Assembly: GCF_002008315.2 (NCBI RefSeq)
Contig: NZ_MVDG02000001.1
Span: forward strand, 1,798,001 to 1,862,000
Length of the DNA: 64,000 bases
Origin: Arthrobacter sp. KBS0703
Lineage (GTDB): Bacteria; Actinomycetota; Actinomycetes; Actinomycetales; Micrococcaceae
Direction of reading: 5' to 3'
Part shown: in pieces, positions 1 through 10,270 of the stretch
Layout of the letters: every line of letters starts with the position of its first letter
Position numbering within the stretch: the first letter of the stretch is position 1
The notes under the pieces: generated by a model
What the model saw: the letters and a program-made list of their open reading frames with translations, nothing else
Told to the model about the DNA's origin: nothing
Database searches by the model: none
Position numbers and translations under genes: made by a program

Positions 1-799
1 CCGCCGCCAGGCCCGCAATGGAGTAGGCGCGCGGGTCGCCGAAGAGCTCAAGCAGGTACGGCTGCAGGGCGTAAAACACATAGATTCCGACGCCGGCGCT
101 GAACGGCGCGGCCAGCATCACGTATCGTACCGGCGGGTTCTTGAGACCGTTCTCGATTGAGGCAGCGAGTACGGCACGGGTGGCCTGAAGAGGACGGGCC
201 GATCGTTCAGGGGTGAATCCGACATCATGCATCAGCCAGAACGCGACGGCGAACATGGCGACCAGGACGCCGACGCGTAACAGAAACGGCACGCCCAGAT
301 TGGTGACCTGCGCGATCACGCCGCCGGCCACCGAGCCGACGAGCATCGCGACGCCCCCCACCATCTGTCCGCGCCCGAGCACCGTTTCCAGCCCGCCCTC
401 GTATCCCGCGAAGCGCAGCGCGTCGACAAGCCAGGCCTCGACCGCACCCGAGAAGAATGTGAAACCCAGGCCGAGCAAAATAGACACCACTGCCCACGAC
501 CAGAACGGCGCGGAAAGCTGCCAGAGCATGTAGTAGAGGTAGGTGGAAGCCGCCAGGGTCACGGTACCCAGCAGGAACGAGACCCGGCGCCCCCAACCGT
601 CGGCCACGACTCCGGTGGGCACCTCGAACAGCACCATGCCGGCCGTGAAGAACGCGTTGGCGGCAAAGGCCTCGAGGTTGCTTAGTCCGGCGTCCAAGAG
701 AAAGAGGGTGTTGATCCCCCAGATGAACGAGGCTGCAAGGGTATTGCCCAGCGTCAATGTGAGATAGATCCGCTGGGTCTTTCGGGCGGCGGCGTTCAT
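1..799 (-). CDS. MFS transporter, C-terminus outside window
   Basis: About 266 codons are present and the gene runs off the left edge. The protein begins MNAAARKTQRIYLTLTLGNT and shows successive hydrophobic segments. After the second segment comes a VPTGVVADGWGRR stretch, the loop 2-3 signature of the major facilitator superfamily. The 'FLLDAGLS...FEVPTGVVAD' arrangement resembles MFS drug/sugar-type permeases, but the substrate cannot be read. The start at 799 is the ATG just before the first membrane segment. It lies divergently from the hydrolase at 967. No operator is evident in the gap. Confidence 0.8.
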   Translation of the reverse strand, partial: MNAAARKTQRIYLTLTLGNTLAASFIWGINTLFLLDAGLSNLEAFAANAFFTAGMVLFEVPTGVVADGWGRRVSFLLGTVTLAASTYLYYMLWQLSAPFWSWAVVSILLGLGFTFFSGAVEAWLVDALRFAGYEGGLETVLGRGQMVGGVAMLVGSVAGGVIAQVTNLGVPFLLRVGVLVAMFAVAFWLMHDVGFTPERSARPLQATRAVLAASIENGLKNPPVRYVMLAAPFSAGVGIYVFYALQPYLLELFGDPRAYSIAGLAA

Positions 800-966
800 C
801 GCGCTGCCGTCCGCCCCTCGGCGAAGATGCAGCACATACCTATTCTGGCCTCCCTCGCCTTTGCGTGCCAGACCGCGTTCCTGCCGACGGCCGGCGGGTC
901 TGCTAGTCCCATCCGGCATCCCTGCGGCTCCGAACCAGATGCGGAGAACACGAACGGAAGGTGGCC

Positions 967-1881
967 ATGAGCGTCCAGCAGGAACCCGCCGCCACGGGGG
1001 CCGCCACGATTCGGCGGCAGATTATTCCCACGGAGCTGGGTCCCTGCACGGTGCGTGTCCAGCAGGGCACCGGAGGACGCTGGCCTGCCTTCAGTACACC
1101 GGACGTCTACCTTCACGGCGCCGCGGGATCCTGGACTACGTTCCGGGCGCTGCTTTCCGGAGCGCCCGGCCAAGATCGGGTGCTGATTGACCTGCCGGGC
1201 TGGGGTGAGTCCACGGCGGGCGCCCGGCTGGAACAGTTCAGCATCGAGGCGATGGCGCGTTCGGTCACCGAGGTGCTGGACTCGCTCGGCTACTCGCGGT
1301 GGAACCTCATAGGCCACTCCATGGGAGGCTTCCTGGTTTTGCACCTTGCCGCGGCCTGGCCGGAGCGGACAGCCAGCGCGGCCACCATTTCGGCCACCAC
1401 ATTCGGCGTGTCCGAGGCGGCGAGGGGGCCACTGCGCAGCCTGTTTGGGTTCCCGGCGTTCGCCGGCATGCTGCTGGCCATGCGGTCCATGGCCGCCCTT
1501 GGTCCGGCGGGCTCGGCGCTGATCCGTGCAATCGCCACCACCCCTGTGATGGGACCGCTAATGTCCCCCTTCTTCGCCGATCCCGCAGCCATATCCAACG
1601 CCGTGATCCGCAGGCTCGGCGATGACGCCCGGCCGGCCGGGTTCTCCGCGGCCGCCCGGGACGCGGCGCACTACGACTTTGCCCAGTGGCGCAGCATCCT
1701 CTGCCCGGTGCTGGCGATCCGCGGGGACCGCGACGTGTTCACGCCGGCGTCGGACCTGCTCCGGCTGGCTGAAATAGTCCCGCACGTCCAGACGGCGACG
1801 ATCCCGCGTTGCGGCCACTTCGCCAACATCGAGCGGCCGAAGCAGGTGCAACGGCTCCTCGATGACCTGCGGCGTCCGTGA
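967..1881 (+). CDS. Alpha/beta-fold hydrolase
   Basis: A 304-residue protein with the alpha/beta-hydrolase catalytic set. The nucleophile elbow is GHSMGG near residue 117. The acid is in the RGDRDVFTP segment near residue 255. The histidine is in RCGHFANIERP near residue 283. The glycine-rich HGAAGSWTTF segment supplies the oxyanion-hole region. A GTG at 961 is also in frame, but GGAAGG at 956-961 is correctly spaced only for the ATG at 967. The substrate is unknown; the family includes esterases, C-C hydrolases and haloperoxidase-like enzymes. It converges on the glutamate dehydrogenase gene across a strong hairpin. Confidence 0.85.
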   Translation: MSVQQEPAATGAATIRRQIIPTELGPCTVRVQQGTGGRWPAFSTPDVYLHGAAGSWTTFRALLSGAPGQDRVLIDLPGWGESTAGARLEQFSIEAMARSVTEVLDSLGYSRWNLIGHSMGGFLVLHLAAAWPERTASAATISATTFGVSEAARGPLRSLFGFPAFAGMLLAMRSMAALGPAGSALIRAIATTPVMGPLMSPFFADPAAISNAVIRRLGDDARPAGFSAAARDAAHYDFAQWRSILCPVLAIRGDRDVFTPASDLLRLAEIVPHVQTATIPRCGHFANIERPKQVQRLLDDLRRP

Positions 1882-1910
1882 GGTGCGCGCCCGTACCGCC
1901 GCCCCGACAA

Positions 1911-1948
1911 GGCCCCGTCCAATGCGTGGTTACGCATCAGACGGGGCC
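1911..1948. terminator. Bidirectional hairpin between convergent genes
   Basis: GGCCCCGT at 1911-1918 pairs perfectly with ACGGGGCC at 1941-1948, and an inner ATGCG/CGCAT stem closes a TGGTTA loop. It lies between the convergent hydrolase and glutamate dehydrogenase genes and can serve both strands. No strong T-tract follows it. Confidence 0.7.
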
Positions 1949-1969
1949 GAAGAACTCGTGAATCCGAGG

Positions 1970-4900
1970 TCACCGCCGCGCCAGGGTCCGGAGGAGTTTC
2001 AGGGCCACGGAGATCGAGGCCAGGTCCACCTGCCCGGGTCTGGTGACCTCCGCGAAGGTGTCCTTGATCCGCCCCAGCTGCTCCTGCCGTCCGCGCTCCC
2101 ACTCCACAATGCGTTCCACAGCAGTGGCGGTGCTCCCCGGGTCGTCTGCATCACGGAAATCGCAATATCGACGACGGCGGAGTAGGCGTCGTCCCGCAGG
2201 GCGGCACGGGCCAGCGCCTCCCACCGGCTCTGCCGCGGCAGGTCAGTGACGCGCAGCAACAACGTTCCCACGCCGACCCAGTGAATCACCGTGTGGTACA
2301 TGTCCGCGATCGTGGTGAGGGGTTCATCCACCTGCTCCGACACGAGTGAAATGTCCAGCAGTCCGAAGCTTTCCAGCAGGTCGGAGGCGCGGCGCCCCAG
2401 CTCGCTTGGCATCCCGACGTCGTTCCAGTGCGCCAGCCGCCCCTTGGCGCGGTCCAGATCCGAGCCGCGCAGAAAGTCCGAGGTCCTCGTCCGCAGCAGG
2501 TCCACGGTCGGAGCGACCCTCGCCAGGGCTTCGCCGACGGGCTGGTCGCGGTGGTCATGGGTCACGTACCACCGCGTCGCGCGGTCGATGATCCTGCGCA
2601 GCGGCTGGACCACAGCGGCGGCGTGTTCGCTGGAAAGCCCGGAGGCAGGGCGGCGATCCTGTCCACGAACCACTGCAGCTGATAGGCCTCGCGAACCACC
2701 ACGAAGGCCCTGGCCACTGCAGCCGCAGTGGCCGTTGTTTCCTCGATGGCGCGGAACGCGAAAGTGATTCCGCCGAGGTTGATCATGTCGTTGGCCACCA
2801 CCGTGCAGATGATCTGCCGGCGCAACGGGTGTTCGTCCAGCTCAGCATCGAAGCGTTCGGGCAGCTGGTGCGGAAAGTAGCCGCGAAGCACGCTCCTGAA
2901 CCACGGATCATCGGCGAGGTCGCTGGCGGTCAGCTCCTTGGCCAATTCGATCTTGGCGTAGGCGGCAAGCACCGACAATTCCGGTGCGGTCAGTCCGTTG
3001 CCGGACTGCAGCCTGTCCCGGAGCTGGTCCGTGCTCGGCAGTCCCTCCAGGCTGCGGTCCAAGTCCGCGGCGGCCTCCAGCCAGTCCATGATCCGCTCAA
3101 AGCCGGGGCTCAGCTCCGGCGCCATGTGCCGGTCGTTGAACAGGAGGACCTTCTGGTCCGCATTATTTGCCAGGACCAGCCGGCCGACCTCATCGGTCAG
3201 GGATTGCAGGAAGGCTGCGCGTTCCGCGGCCCGCATCTTTCCCTCCGCGATCATCCGGTCCACGAAAATCTTGATGTTGACCTCGTGGTCCGAGCAGTCC
3301 ACGCCGGCCGAATTATCTATCGCATCGGTGTTGAGCAAGACGCCGGCAAGGGCTGCCTCGACGCGTCCGCGCTGGGTGACGCCCAGGTTTCCGCCCTCGA
3401 CCACTATCCGGGCCCTCAGTTCATTGCCGTTGACCCTGATGGCGTCGTTGGCTTTGTCACCCACGTCTGTTTGCTGTTCCGTGGAGGCTTTGATGTAGGT
3501 GCCGATGCCCCCGTTGTAGAGCAGGTCTACGGGCGCACGGAGAATAGCCTGCAGGAGTGCGTGCGGCGGCAGCGATGCGGTTCCTGGCTTCAGGCCGAGG
3601 CAGAACCGGACCTCCTCAGTGATGTCGATGGTCTTGGCGCGGCGGGAGTGGACGCCCCCGCCCGGGCTGATCAACGAGCGATCGTAGTCCGCCCAGGACG
3701 AACGGGGCAGGCCGAAGAGTCGCCTGCGTTCCCGGAAGGACGATGCCGCACCGGGTGTGGGATCAAGAAAGATGTGGCGATGGTCAAATGCCGCCACCAG
3801 CCGGATGTGCGGCGAGAGGAGCATAGCGTTGCCGAACACGTCCCCGCTCATGTCTCCGATGCCGGCGACAGTAAAGTCTTCGGTTTGTGAGTCAATGCCC
3901 AGCTCGCTGAAATGGTGCTTCACGGATTCCCACGCCCCGCGGGCCGTGATTCCCATTTGCTTGTGGTCATAGCCGACGGACCCACCGGATGCGAAGGCAT
4001 CCCCGAGCCAGAACCCATAGTCCCCTGCGAGAGCGTTCGCTGTGTCGGAAAAGGTGGCCGTTCCCTTGTCGGCCGCCACCACGAGGTAGTAGTCGTCGCC
4101 GTCGTGGCGCACTACGCCTTCGGGCGGCACAACCGTTTCACCGCGGTCCGTGACTACGAGATTATCGGTCAGGTCCAGTAGCCCGCTGATGAATATCCGG
4201 TAGCATTCCAGTCCCTCGGCAAGCCAGGCCTCCCTGTCCGCGGCAGGGTCGGGCAAACGCTTGGGATAGAACCCCCCCTTGGCTCCCGTCGGCACGATGA
4301 CGGAATTCTTCACGTTTTGCGCCTTGACCAGCCCCAGGACCTCGGTCCGGAAATCCTCGCTTCGGTCGGACCAGCGCAACCCGCCGCGAGCCAAGGCACC
4401 GAAACGGAGGTGGACGCCTTCAACGCGTGGGGAGTACACCCAGATCTCGTACCTTGGTCGCGGAAACGGGGCATTGGCGATCGCGGCCGGATTCAGTTTG
4501 AAACTCAGGTGTGTCTTATCCAGGAAGTAGTTGGTCCTCAGTGTGGCTTCCACGAGGTTCATGAAGGTGCGCAGCAGCCGGTCTGCGTCGAGGACGGGAA
4601 TTTCGTCAATGGCGGCCAGCAGCTCCTCCCGGGCAGCTGTGGTGCGCTCGAGCCGGGCGGGCGCGTCCAGCCTGGGATCGAATTTCGCCTGGAACAAGTC
4701 CAGGAGTGCTTGAGTTGCCCGGGCATTGGTCAACAGCGTGTCCGCGATGAAACCGTAAGAGTTGGTTGTTCCCAACTGCTGGAGGTACTTCGCGTAGCTT
4801 CGCAGTATCGCCGCCTGCCGCCAGCCCACCCGCTCCCTGATGACCAGTGCGTCGATCCGGTCGGATTCGATGTCGCCCCGCATGGCAGCGGCGAAGGCAT

Positions 4901-6806
4901 CAGCGATCAGTTCGCTGGTTGCTTCGGGGTCAACGCCGCCGGGATACTTCACGCCCAGGTCGTATAAGAACACATCCCGGCCGCTCCCCCTTCGGAGCTG
5001 GAAGGGTCGCTGGTCGAGCACCTCGAGCCCGAGGTTATGCAGGAACGGCAGGATCTGCGTGAGGCTTCTAGGCTTGGTGAGATACAGCCGGATCCGTGCG
5101 TCCTCGGCCAGGGTGGGCGACGTGCCCGGCCTGACGTACACCGTGAGCAGCGGATCCCCGTCGGGACGGCCGCCCGTGCCGTCTAGGTCGAACTTCTCGA
5201 AGTTGAGGATGTCCCCGATCGCGGCTTCCGCCTCGTGGTCCGCGCGATAACTCGGCGGGAAGGCCTCTGACCACAGCTCGGTCAGCCGTGTGGCCTCTGC
5301 CGCGGTGAAGCGCTCGCGGATCACTTCCTCGAGGCCCTCCGACCATGGCCGGGTGGCCGCGATCAGCCGCCGTTCCAGTGCGTAAGGGTCGACGTCGGCC
5401 GTCGTGGACTCCGATGCGTCCAACGCCGTGCCGGCCATGTGGATCCGGAAGAAGACCCGGGCCATCGGCGACTCCGTCAGCCGGACATCGAACTCAATGG
5501 ATTTCGCTTTGAAGACCTGCCGCAGCTCCTGTTCCGTCAGCAGCCGGACGGCCGTGCTGTAGCGGCTGCGCGGGAAGAGGACCAGCGCGGACATGAACCG
5601 GCCAAAGCTGTCAGGCCGGAGGAACACGCGGGTCCGCCGCTGCATCTCGGCGCGGAGCACTTCGTCCGCCAGCCGCGTGAGATCATCCACATCGACGTGG
5701 AAGAGATCGTCGCGCGGGAAGGTCTCCAGTATGGCCAGGACTTCCTTGCCGTGGTGGGACCGGGGCGCATATCCCAGGCGTTGGCTAACAGCCTGGACCT
5801 TTTCACGGATCACCGGAATCCGCCGGACGGACTGATGCGCGGCGCCGGCGGTAAACAACCCCACGAAGCGCCGTTCCCCTATGGTTTCGCCGGCCCCGTC
5901 GAACACCCGCAGACGCAATTCATCCAGGTACGACCGCCTCAGGACCGTAGACCTTTCCTCCGAAGTGGTCAGCGTGAGCGCCTCGGGTCCGCGTATCACG
6001 GGCCGCCCCGGCGCCGGCCCTCCGGCAGAGGTGTCCGCCTGCGGCCGTCTCAGCAGGCCCAGCGCGGAACCGGGCCGCTCGGAAAGCAGCTCCGGGCCGC
6101 CGCCCGCCGTCGTGAGCTCATATTCGTCGTAGCCCAGGAACAGGAAGTTGCCGTCGACAAGCCAGAGGAGCAGCTCGCGAATCTCTTCCAGTGGCGGAAC
6201 AACAGTGCGCGGGACTCCGACCGCGACGGCGACGGCATCGGCCACCTTGCCGTGTATCGCAGCGGCGTCCTCGGCGGCAACCCGAACATCGTCCAGCACC
6301 CTGTGCAGGTTCGCTGTCAGCTCCGCTGCGGCCGCGTCGTCCGCCAGCCTTCCGATCTCGGCCGCAATCCATACCTCGGTTGTGCCTGTTCCGCGGGCTC
6401 GGCCTCCCAAAACGCCCTCCGGGGAAGAACCGGTCCAGGCGTCCAACAGCTCATGGGAAACCGGATCCCGCAGCACCTGAAAGCTCGGATGCACAAGCAG
6501 CCGGATCGCGGCATCATCGCGTGCGAGCTCCGCCGTGACTGAGTGGACCAGATACGGGATGTCCTCGGTCACCACCGCAACGATGCTGGCGTCCATTTCG
6601 TTCAGGATCCCGACGGCGGTCTCACCGGGCGCGCGCGACGACGCCACCTTGAGGTGGTGCGCCACCCGCATGCGAAGAGTCTCCGGACTGTAGCTCCGCA
6701 GATCCTCCGGCGGCACCTTCGCGAAGTAGTCGGTCAGGAGAACTTCGCTTGCCTTGCGGAGTACGTCGGACCCGGCCTGCTCCCCGGGCCCCGGTTTGTC
6801 TGACAT
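1970..6806 (-). CDS. gdh: NAD-specific glutamate dehydrogenase, large (180-kDa) class, with two frameshifts
   Basis: About 1,612 codons if two frame breaks are repaired, which matches the large NAD-GDH class known from Streptomyces (oxidative deamination of glutamate to 2-oxoglutarate). The catalytic region contains GAKGGFYPKRLP near residue 845, SPGGGVHSRRAKTIDIT near 1050, NGGIGTYIKAS, and VEGGNLGVTQRGRVEAA near 1140. The start is the ATG at 6806, preceded by GGAGGT eight bases upstream. The frame breaks near 2638 (after ALPPG; continues LSSEHAAAVVQP) and near 2140 (after SVMQ; continues DPGSTATAVERIVEWE). Both sides match the expected family C-terminus, so a sequence error is more likely than a dead gene. 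Confidence 0.88.
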
Positions 6807-7064
6807 GCCACCGCACCTCCGCCGCGGGGTGCCACCGCCACGTGCGGATGACATTCCGGCCCTCGCGCTTCCTCCCATCATGGCTTGGGGCACCGGCACC
6901 GTCCAGTGCTGACGCCATCCCCTTGGATGCAGGGCGCACCGGCCAAAACCCAGCGGGCGGCCGCCCGGGCCAACCAGTCCCGGCCGGGGCTTGCGGCATC
7001 GTCGCGGCTGAGTACATTTGCTTCACACAGGGTGTCCGCGGTTTCGACTGCACTGGAGGCGACG

Positions 7065-7976
7065 ATGTCTGGTGACGGACCGGTGCTAGTGGTAGGCGGC
7101 ACCGGCATGCTGGGAAGCCAAGTGGTGGCCGACCTGCTCTCGCATGGAAAACAAGTTCGGGCCCTCGTGCGCCAGGGATCCGACGCGACCCGCTTGGAAG
7201 CCGCCGGGGCAGCCATCGCCCGCGGCGACATGATGGACCTTGGCTCGCTGATCCGCGCGATGGAGGGCGCCGACAGCGTGATCACCACGGCGGCCGGCTA
7301 CACACGTCACCGCAAGGGCGACACCCCTCAAACCGACACCATTGGCAACAGCAACCTGGCCGAAGCGGCCAGCCGCACCCACGTCCGCAGATTCGTGCTG
7401 ACGAGCATCCTCACCTGTGACCAGACTCCGCACGTTCCGCACTTCTGGCACAAGAAGCTGACCGAGGACCGGCTCGAGCAACTCGGGGTCCCGTTCGTGG
7501 CGCTGCGGCCGGGGGCCTTCCTTGACCAGGTCACCCGTTACGGCGGCGACCCTTTCAGCAACGGGCGCCTCACCTGGCTCGGGTCATCGCGCATTCCCTT
7601 GACCTTCGTCCTCACGGCTGACCTTGCCGGCTACCTGGCAGCCGCAACGGACTCGCCCGGCATTGACGGGCAGCGCATCGATATCGGCTGGGACCGGCCG
7701 GTCAGCATGCAGGAAATCGCAGAGATCTCCGGCAGGCTCCTCCGCAAACGCATCCGGGTCCGGACAATCCCCACCGGACTCATCCGCGCCGTCGGCACCG
7801 TCCTCGGACCGATCAACCCGCTGGCCAAGGACATGGGAGCGATGGCCGGCTGGTTCCAGTCCGGCCGCTACGTCGCCGACACCACCCGGCAGCGCGAAGT
7901 CTTCGGCGCAGTGCCGACCGCCGAGGACGCCATAACCCGCCTCCTCACGAGCCTCGGACACGCGGTCAGAAACTGA
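7065..7976 (+). CDS. NmrA-like NAD(P)-binding SDR-family protein
   Basis: A 303-residue protein starting MSGDGPVLVVGGTGMLGSQV. The VGGTGMLG Rossmann motif is that of atypical short-chain dehydrogenases of the NmrA / NAD(P)H-azoreductase type. The active-site YxxxK is replaced by an FWHKK segment, as in many NmrA-like proteins that bind nucleotide without classic SDR catalysis. The middle (LGVPFVALRPGAFLDQV) also fits this group. The ATG at 7065 is chosen because TGGAGG lies at 7055-7060; the longer in-frame upstream extension has no folded-protein character. It stands alone, diverging from the glutamate dehydrogenase gene. Confidence 0.8.
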   Translation: MSGDGPVLVVGGTGMLGSQVVADLLSHGKQVRALVRQGSDATRLEAAGAAIARGDMMDLGSLIRAMEGADSVITTAAGYTRHRKGDTPQTDTIGNSNLAEAASRTHVRRFVLTSILTCDQTPHVPHFWHKKLTEDRLEQLGVPFVALRPGAFLDQVTRYGGDPFSNGRLTWLGSSRIPLTFVLTADLAGYLAAATDSPGIDGQRIDIGWDRPVSMQEIAEISGRLLRKRIRVRTIPTGLIRAVGTVLGPINPLAKDMGAMAGWFQSGRYVADTTRQREVFGAVPTAEDAITRLLTSLGHAVRN

Positions 7977-8051
7977 GCACGCCACGAACAGGCACAGATC
8001 AACGCTCTACGCTCAATCGATAAATGGCCTATTCGGAAGGGCGGGAATCGC

Positions 8052-8786
8052 ATGAATCCAAGAACCAGAATGCTCGCGGGAATCATCGTTTTAGTGGTGG
8101 TTATAGCCGGCGGGGCATTGTGGTATTTTGCCAACCTAAGAAGCATGGCAAGCGAGTACAATCCGCAGATCAAACCGGCAGACTTCACCACCAATATTAC
8201 CAACAAGTATTTCGCCCTTCCCGCGGGCAAGAAGATGACGTATGAGAGTACGGACCTGCGCGGAATCACCGAGAGAATCGAGATTGAGATCCTCAATGAA
8301 TCAAAGGTCATTGAGGATGTTGAGACGGCCATCTACCTGGACAAGGTCTACAGCAACGGGCAGCTTGTCGAGGAAACCAGGGATTACCTGGCACAACACA
8401 AAAACGGAGACGTGTGGTACTTCGGCGAGGACGTAAATAACTTTTTCAACGGAAATCTCCTCAATCATTCCGGCAGCTTCATTCATGGAAAAGATGGCGC
8501 AAAAGCCGGTATTTGGATGAAGGCCGAGCAGCGGGTGGGCGACTCCTACAGGCAGGAATATTACCTGGGACAGGCCGAAGATATGCGGGACACTCTCGCC
8601 ACTGGCCTGACGGTATCCACGAAGTCCGGCAAATACACCGACTGCGTCAAGGTCTACGACTGGACGCCGCTTGAGAAAAACTCCAGGGAACATAAGTACT
8701 ACTGCCCCAAGGTCAGCTCGCTGGTCCTCATTGAGGACCTGGAAACCGGCCAACGGTCAGAACTCACAAATCTTGTGCTGCCGTGA
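8052..8786 (+). CDS. Membrane-anchored extracytoplasmic protein of unknown function
   Basis: A 244-residue protein. Residues 7-27 form one hydrophobic N-terminal anchor (MLAGIIVLVVVIAGGALWYF). The rest is polar and lacks further membrane segments. The conserved features NKYFALPAGKKMTYES, GDVWYFGEDVNNF and RVGDSYRQEYYLGQAEDM are shared with an uncharacterised family found in scattered bacteria, where the 'DxxGNVWYFGE' block is typical. Function is unknown. Base composition is clearly lower in GC than the neighbours, with many AAT, AAA and ATT codons, which suggests acquisition from outside. It is a single-gene unit. Confidence 0.75.
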   Translation: MNPRTRMLAGIIVLVVVIAGGALWYFANLRSMASEYNPQIKPADFTTNITNKYFALPAGKKMTYESTDLRGITERIEIEILNESKVIEDVETAIYLDKVYSNGQLVEETRDYLAQHKNGDVWYFGEDVNNFFNGNLLNHSGSFIHGKDGAKAGIWMKAEQRVGDSYRQEYYLGQAEDMRDTLATGLTVSTKSGKYTDCVKVYDWTPLEKNSREHKYYCPKVSSLVLIEDLETGQRSELTNLVLP

Positions 8787-8951
8787 GGCGGATCCGTTGA
8801 CGCCAGCGTTCACCTTTCAAGAAGACCACTGCAGAACGGTCTAAAGTCACGCCCCTCTGCTTGTCGAGACCCAACAAAATCCTGTCTCCGATGGGGAACT
8901 AGCGTCGGTTCGGAGGAACATCCGCAGCCACCAAGCGCAAAGGACCCATCA

Positions 8952-10022
8952 ATGACGATTCAGGCAAACGTCGCCACGAGCGACGAAGCAAGCGACAAAA
9001 CAAGCCCAGCGGTCAGCAACGCCACGACCTATGAAATCCTGGAAACCGCCCGCCGGCAGGTCCTGGAGGACGGCATCGGCCTGACCCAGGGCCAGCTCGA
9101 GGAAGTACTCCGCCTCCCGGATGAAGCACTCCCCGCAGCCCTGGAACTTGCCCACCAGGTCCGCCTGAAGCACTGCGGCGAGGACGTCGAAGTCGAAGGC
9201 ATCATCTCCATCAAGACCGGCGGCTGCCCCGAGGACTGCCACTTCTGCAGCCAGTCGGGCCTGTTCGACTCCCCCGTCCGCGGCGTCTGGCTGGACATCC
9301 CCGAACTCGTCAAAGCCGCGAAGGAAACCGCCGCCACCGGGGCCACCGAGTTCTGCATCGTGGCCGCCGTCCGCGGACCCGACATCAAGCTCATGAACCA
9401 GATCAAGTTCGCGATCGACCGCATCAACGAAGCCGTGGACATCAACATCGCCTGCTCCCTGGGCATGCTCACCCAACGCCAGGTGGACCAGCTCGCCGAA
9501 TGGGGCGTGCACCGCTACAACCACAACCTCGAAACCGCCCGCAGCTACTTCCCCGAAGTGGTCACCACGCACAGCTACGAAGAACGCCTCGACACCTGCA
9601 ACATGGTCAAAGCCGCCGGCATGGAACTGTGCTGCGGCGCCCTCATCGGCATGGGCGAATCCCTGGAACAGCGCGCCGAACTCGCCGCCCAGCTCGCAGC
9701 CCTGGAACCGCACGAAGTCCCGCTCAACTTCCTCAACCCCCGCCCCGGCACACCCTTGGAAAACCAGGGCATCATGGACGGCAAGGACGCCCTCCGCGCC
9801 ATCGCCGCGTTCCGGCTCGCCATGCCCCGCACCGTGCTGCGCTACGCCGGCGGCCGGGAACTGACCCTCGGCGACCTCGGCACCCGCGAAGGCCTGATGG
9901 GCGGCATCAACGCCGTCATCGTCGGCAACTACCTCACCACCCTGGGCCGCCCGGCCACCGCCGACCTGAACCTGCTGGTCGAGCTGAACATGCCCATCAA
10001 GGAACTCCAGAAAACACTATGA
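8952..10022 (+). CDS. bioB: Biotin synthase
   Basis: A 356-residue radical SAM enzyme converting dethiobiotin to biotin. The radical-SAM cluster motif is Cys92-x3-Cys96-x2-Cys99 ([14 protein letters not shown]). Downstream segments [13 protein letters not shown] and [13 protein letters not shown] are standard BioB signatures. The start at 8952 follows AAAGGA with good spacing. It is the first gene of the biotin operon, and its TGA overlaps the ATG of the next gene (ATGA, 10019-10022). The long N-terminal leader of about 25 residues is typical of actinobacterial BioB. Confidence 0.96.
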   Translation: MTIQANVATSDEASDKTSPAVSNATTYEILETARRQVLEDGIGLTQGQLEEVLRLPDEALPAALELAHQVRLKHCGEDVEVEGIISIKTGGCPEDCHFCSQSGLFDSPVRGVWLDIPELVKAAKETAATGATEFCIVAAVRGPDIKLMNQIKFAIDRINEAVDINIACSLGMLTQRQVDQLAEWGVHRYNHNLETARSYFPEVVTTHSYEERLDTCNMVKAAGMELCCGALIGMGESLEQRAELAAQLAALEPHEVPLNFLNPRPGTPLENQGIMDGKDALRAIAAFRLAMPRTVLRYAGGRELTLGDLGTREGLMGGINAVIVGNYLTTLGRPATADLNLLVELNMPIKELQKTL

Positions 10023-10270
10023 ATCGGGTATCCACGGGCGCGAGCAACGGGGTATCCACGAGCGCAACCACCGCTGAGTTTTGCGGGCACTGCGGCGAGC
10101 CGTCCGACGGCGGCGCCGGCCCGACGTCGGACGTTCACCGCCGCTGCGCCGAGCGCCTCGCGATGGAACCGCCGCGGTACTGCGCCGTGTGCCGACGCCG
10201 AATGAAAGTCCAGGTGACGCCACTGGGCTGGTCGGCGGAATGCTCCCGCCACGGGGTGCTCGCACCATGA
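10019..10270 (+). CDS. bsaP: Biotin synthase auxiliary protein (BsaP-type)
   Basis: A small 83-residue protein. Cysteines lie at 22, 25, 43, 55, 58 and 75, in two CxxC pairs (FCGHC and YCAVC) followed by a lone C before RHG. This size, cysteine pattern and position directly after bioB match the actinobacterial BsaP proteins, which are reported to be needed for mycobacterial BioB activity and to carry an iron-sulfur cluster. It overlaps bioB and bioA by 4 nt each, so it is probably translationally coupled to both. The assignment rests on context plus cysteine pattern; a general zinc-ribbon protein is the alternative. Confidence 0.8.
   Translation: MNRVSTGASNGVSTSATTAEFCGHCGEPSDGGAGPTSDVHRRCAERLAMEPPRYCAVCRRRMKVQVTPLGWSAECSRHGVLAP

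Noticed and set aside
2829..3890. Long plus-strand frame of 353 codons opposite gdh
   Set aside because: The gdh frame on the minus strand contains clear catalytic motifs; this is an antisense shadow with no ribosome site.
8908..8919. GTTC-GGAG-GAAC upstream of bioB as a biotin-repressor site
   Set aside because: Arms are only 4 nt and do not match the known BioQ or BirA operator consensus; the ribosome-type GGAGG inside may be coincidence.
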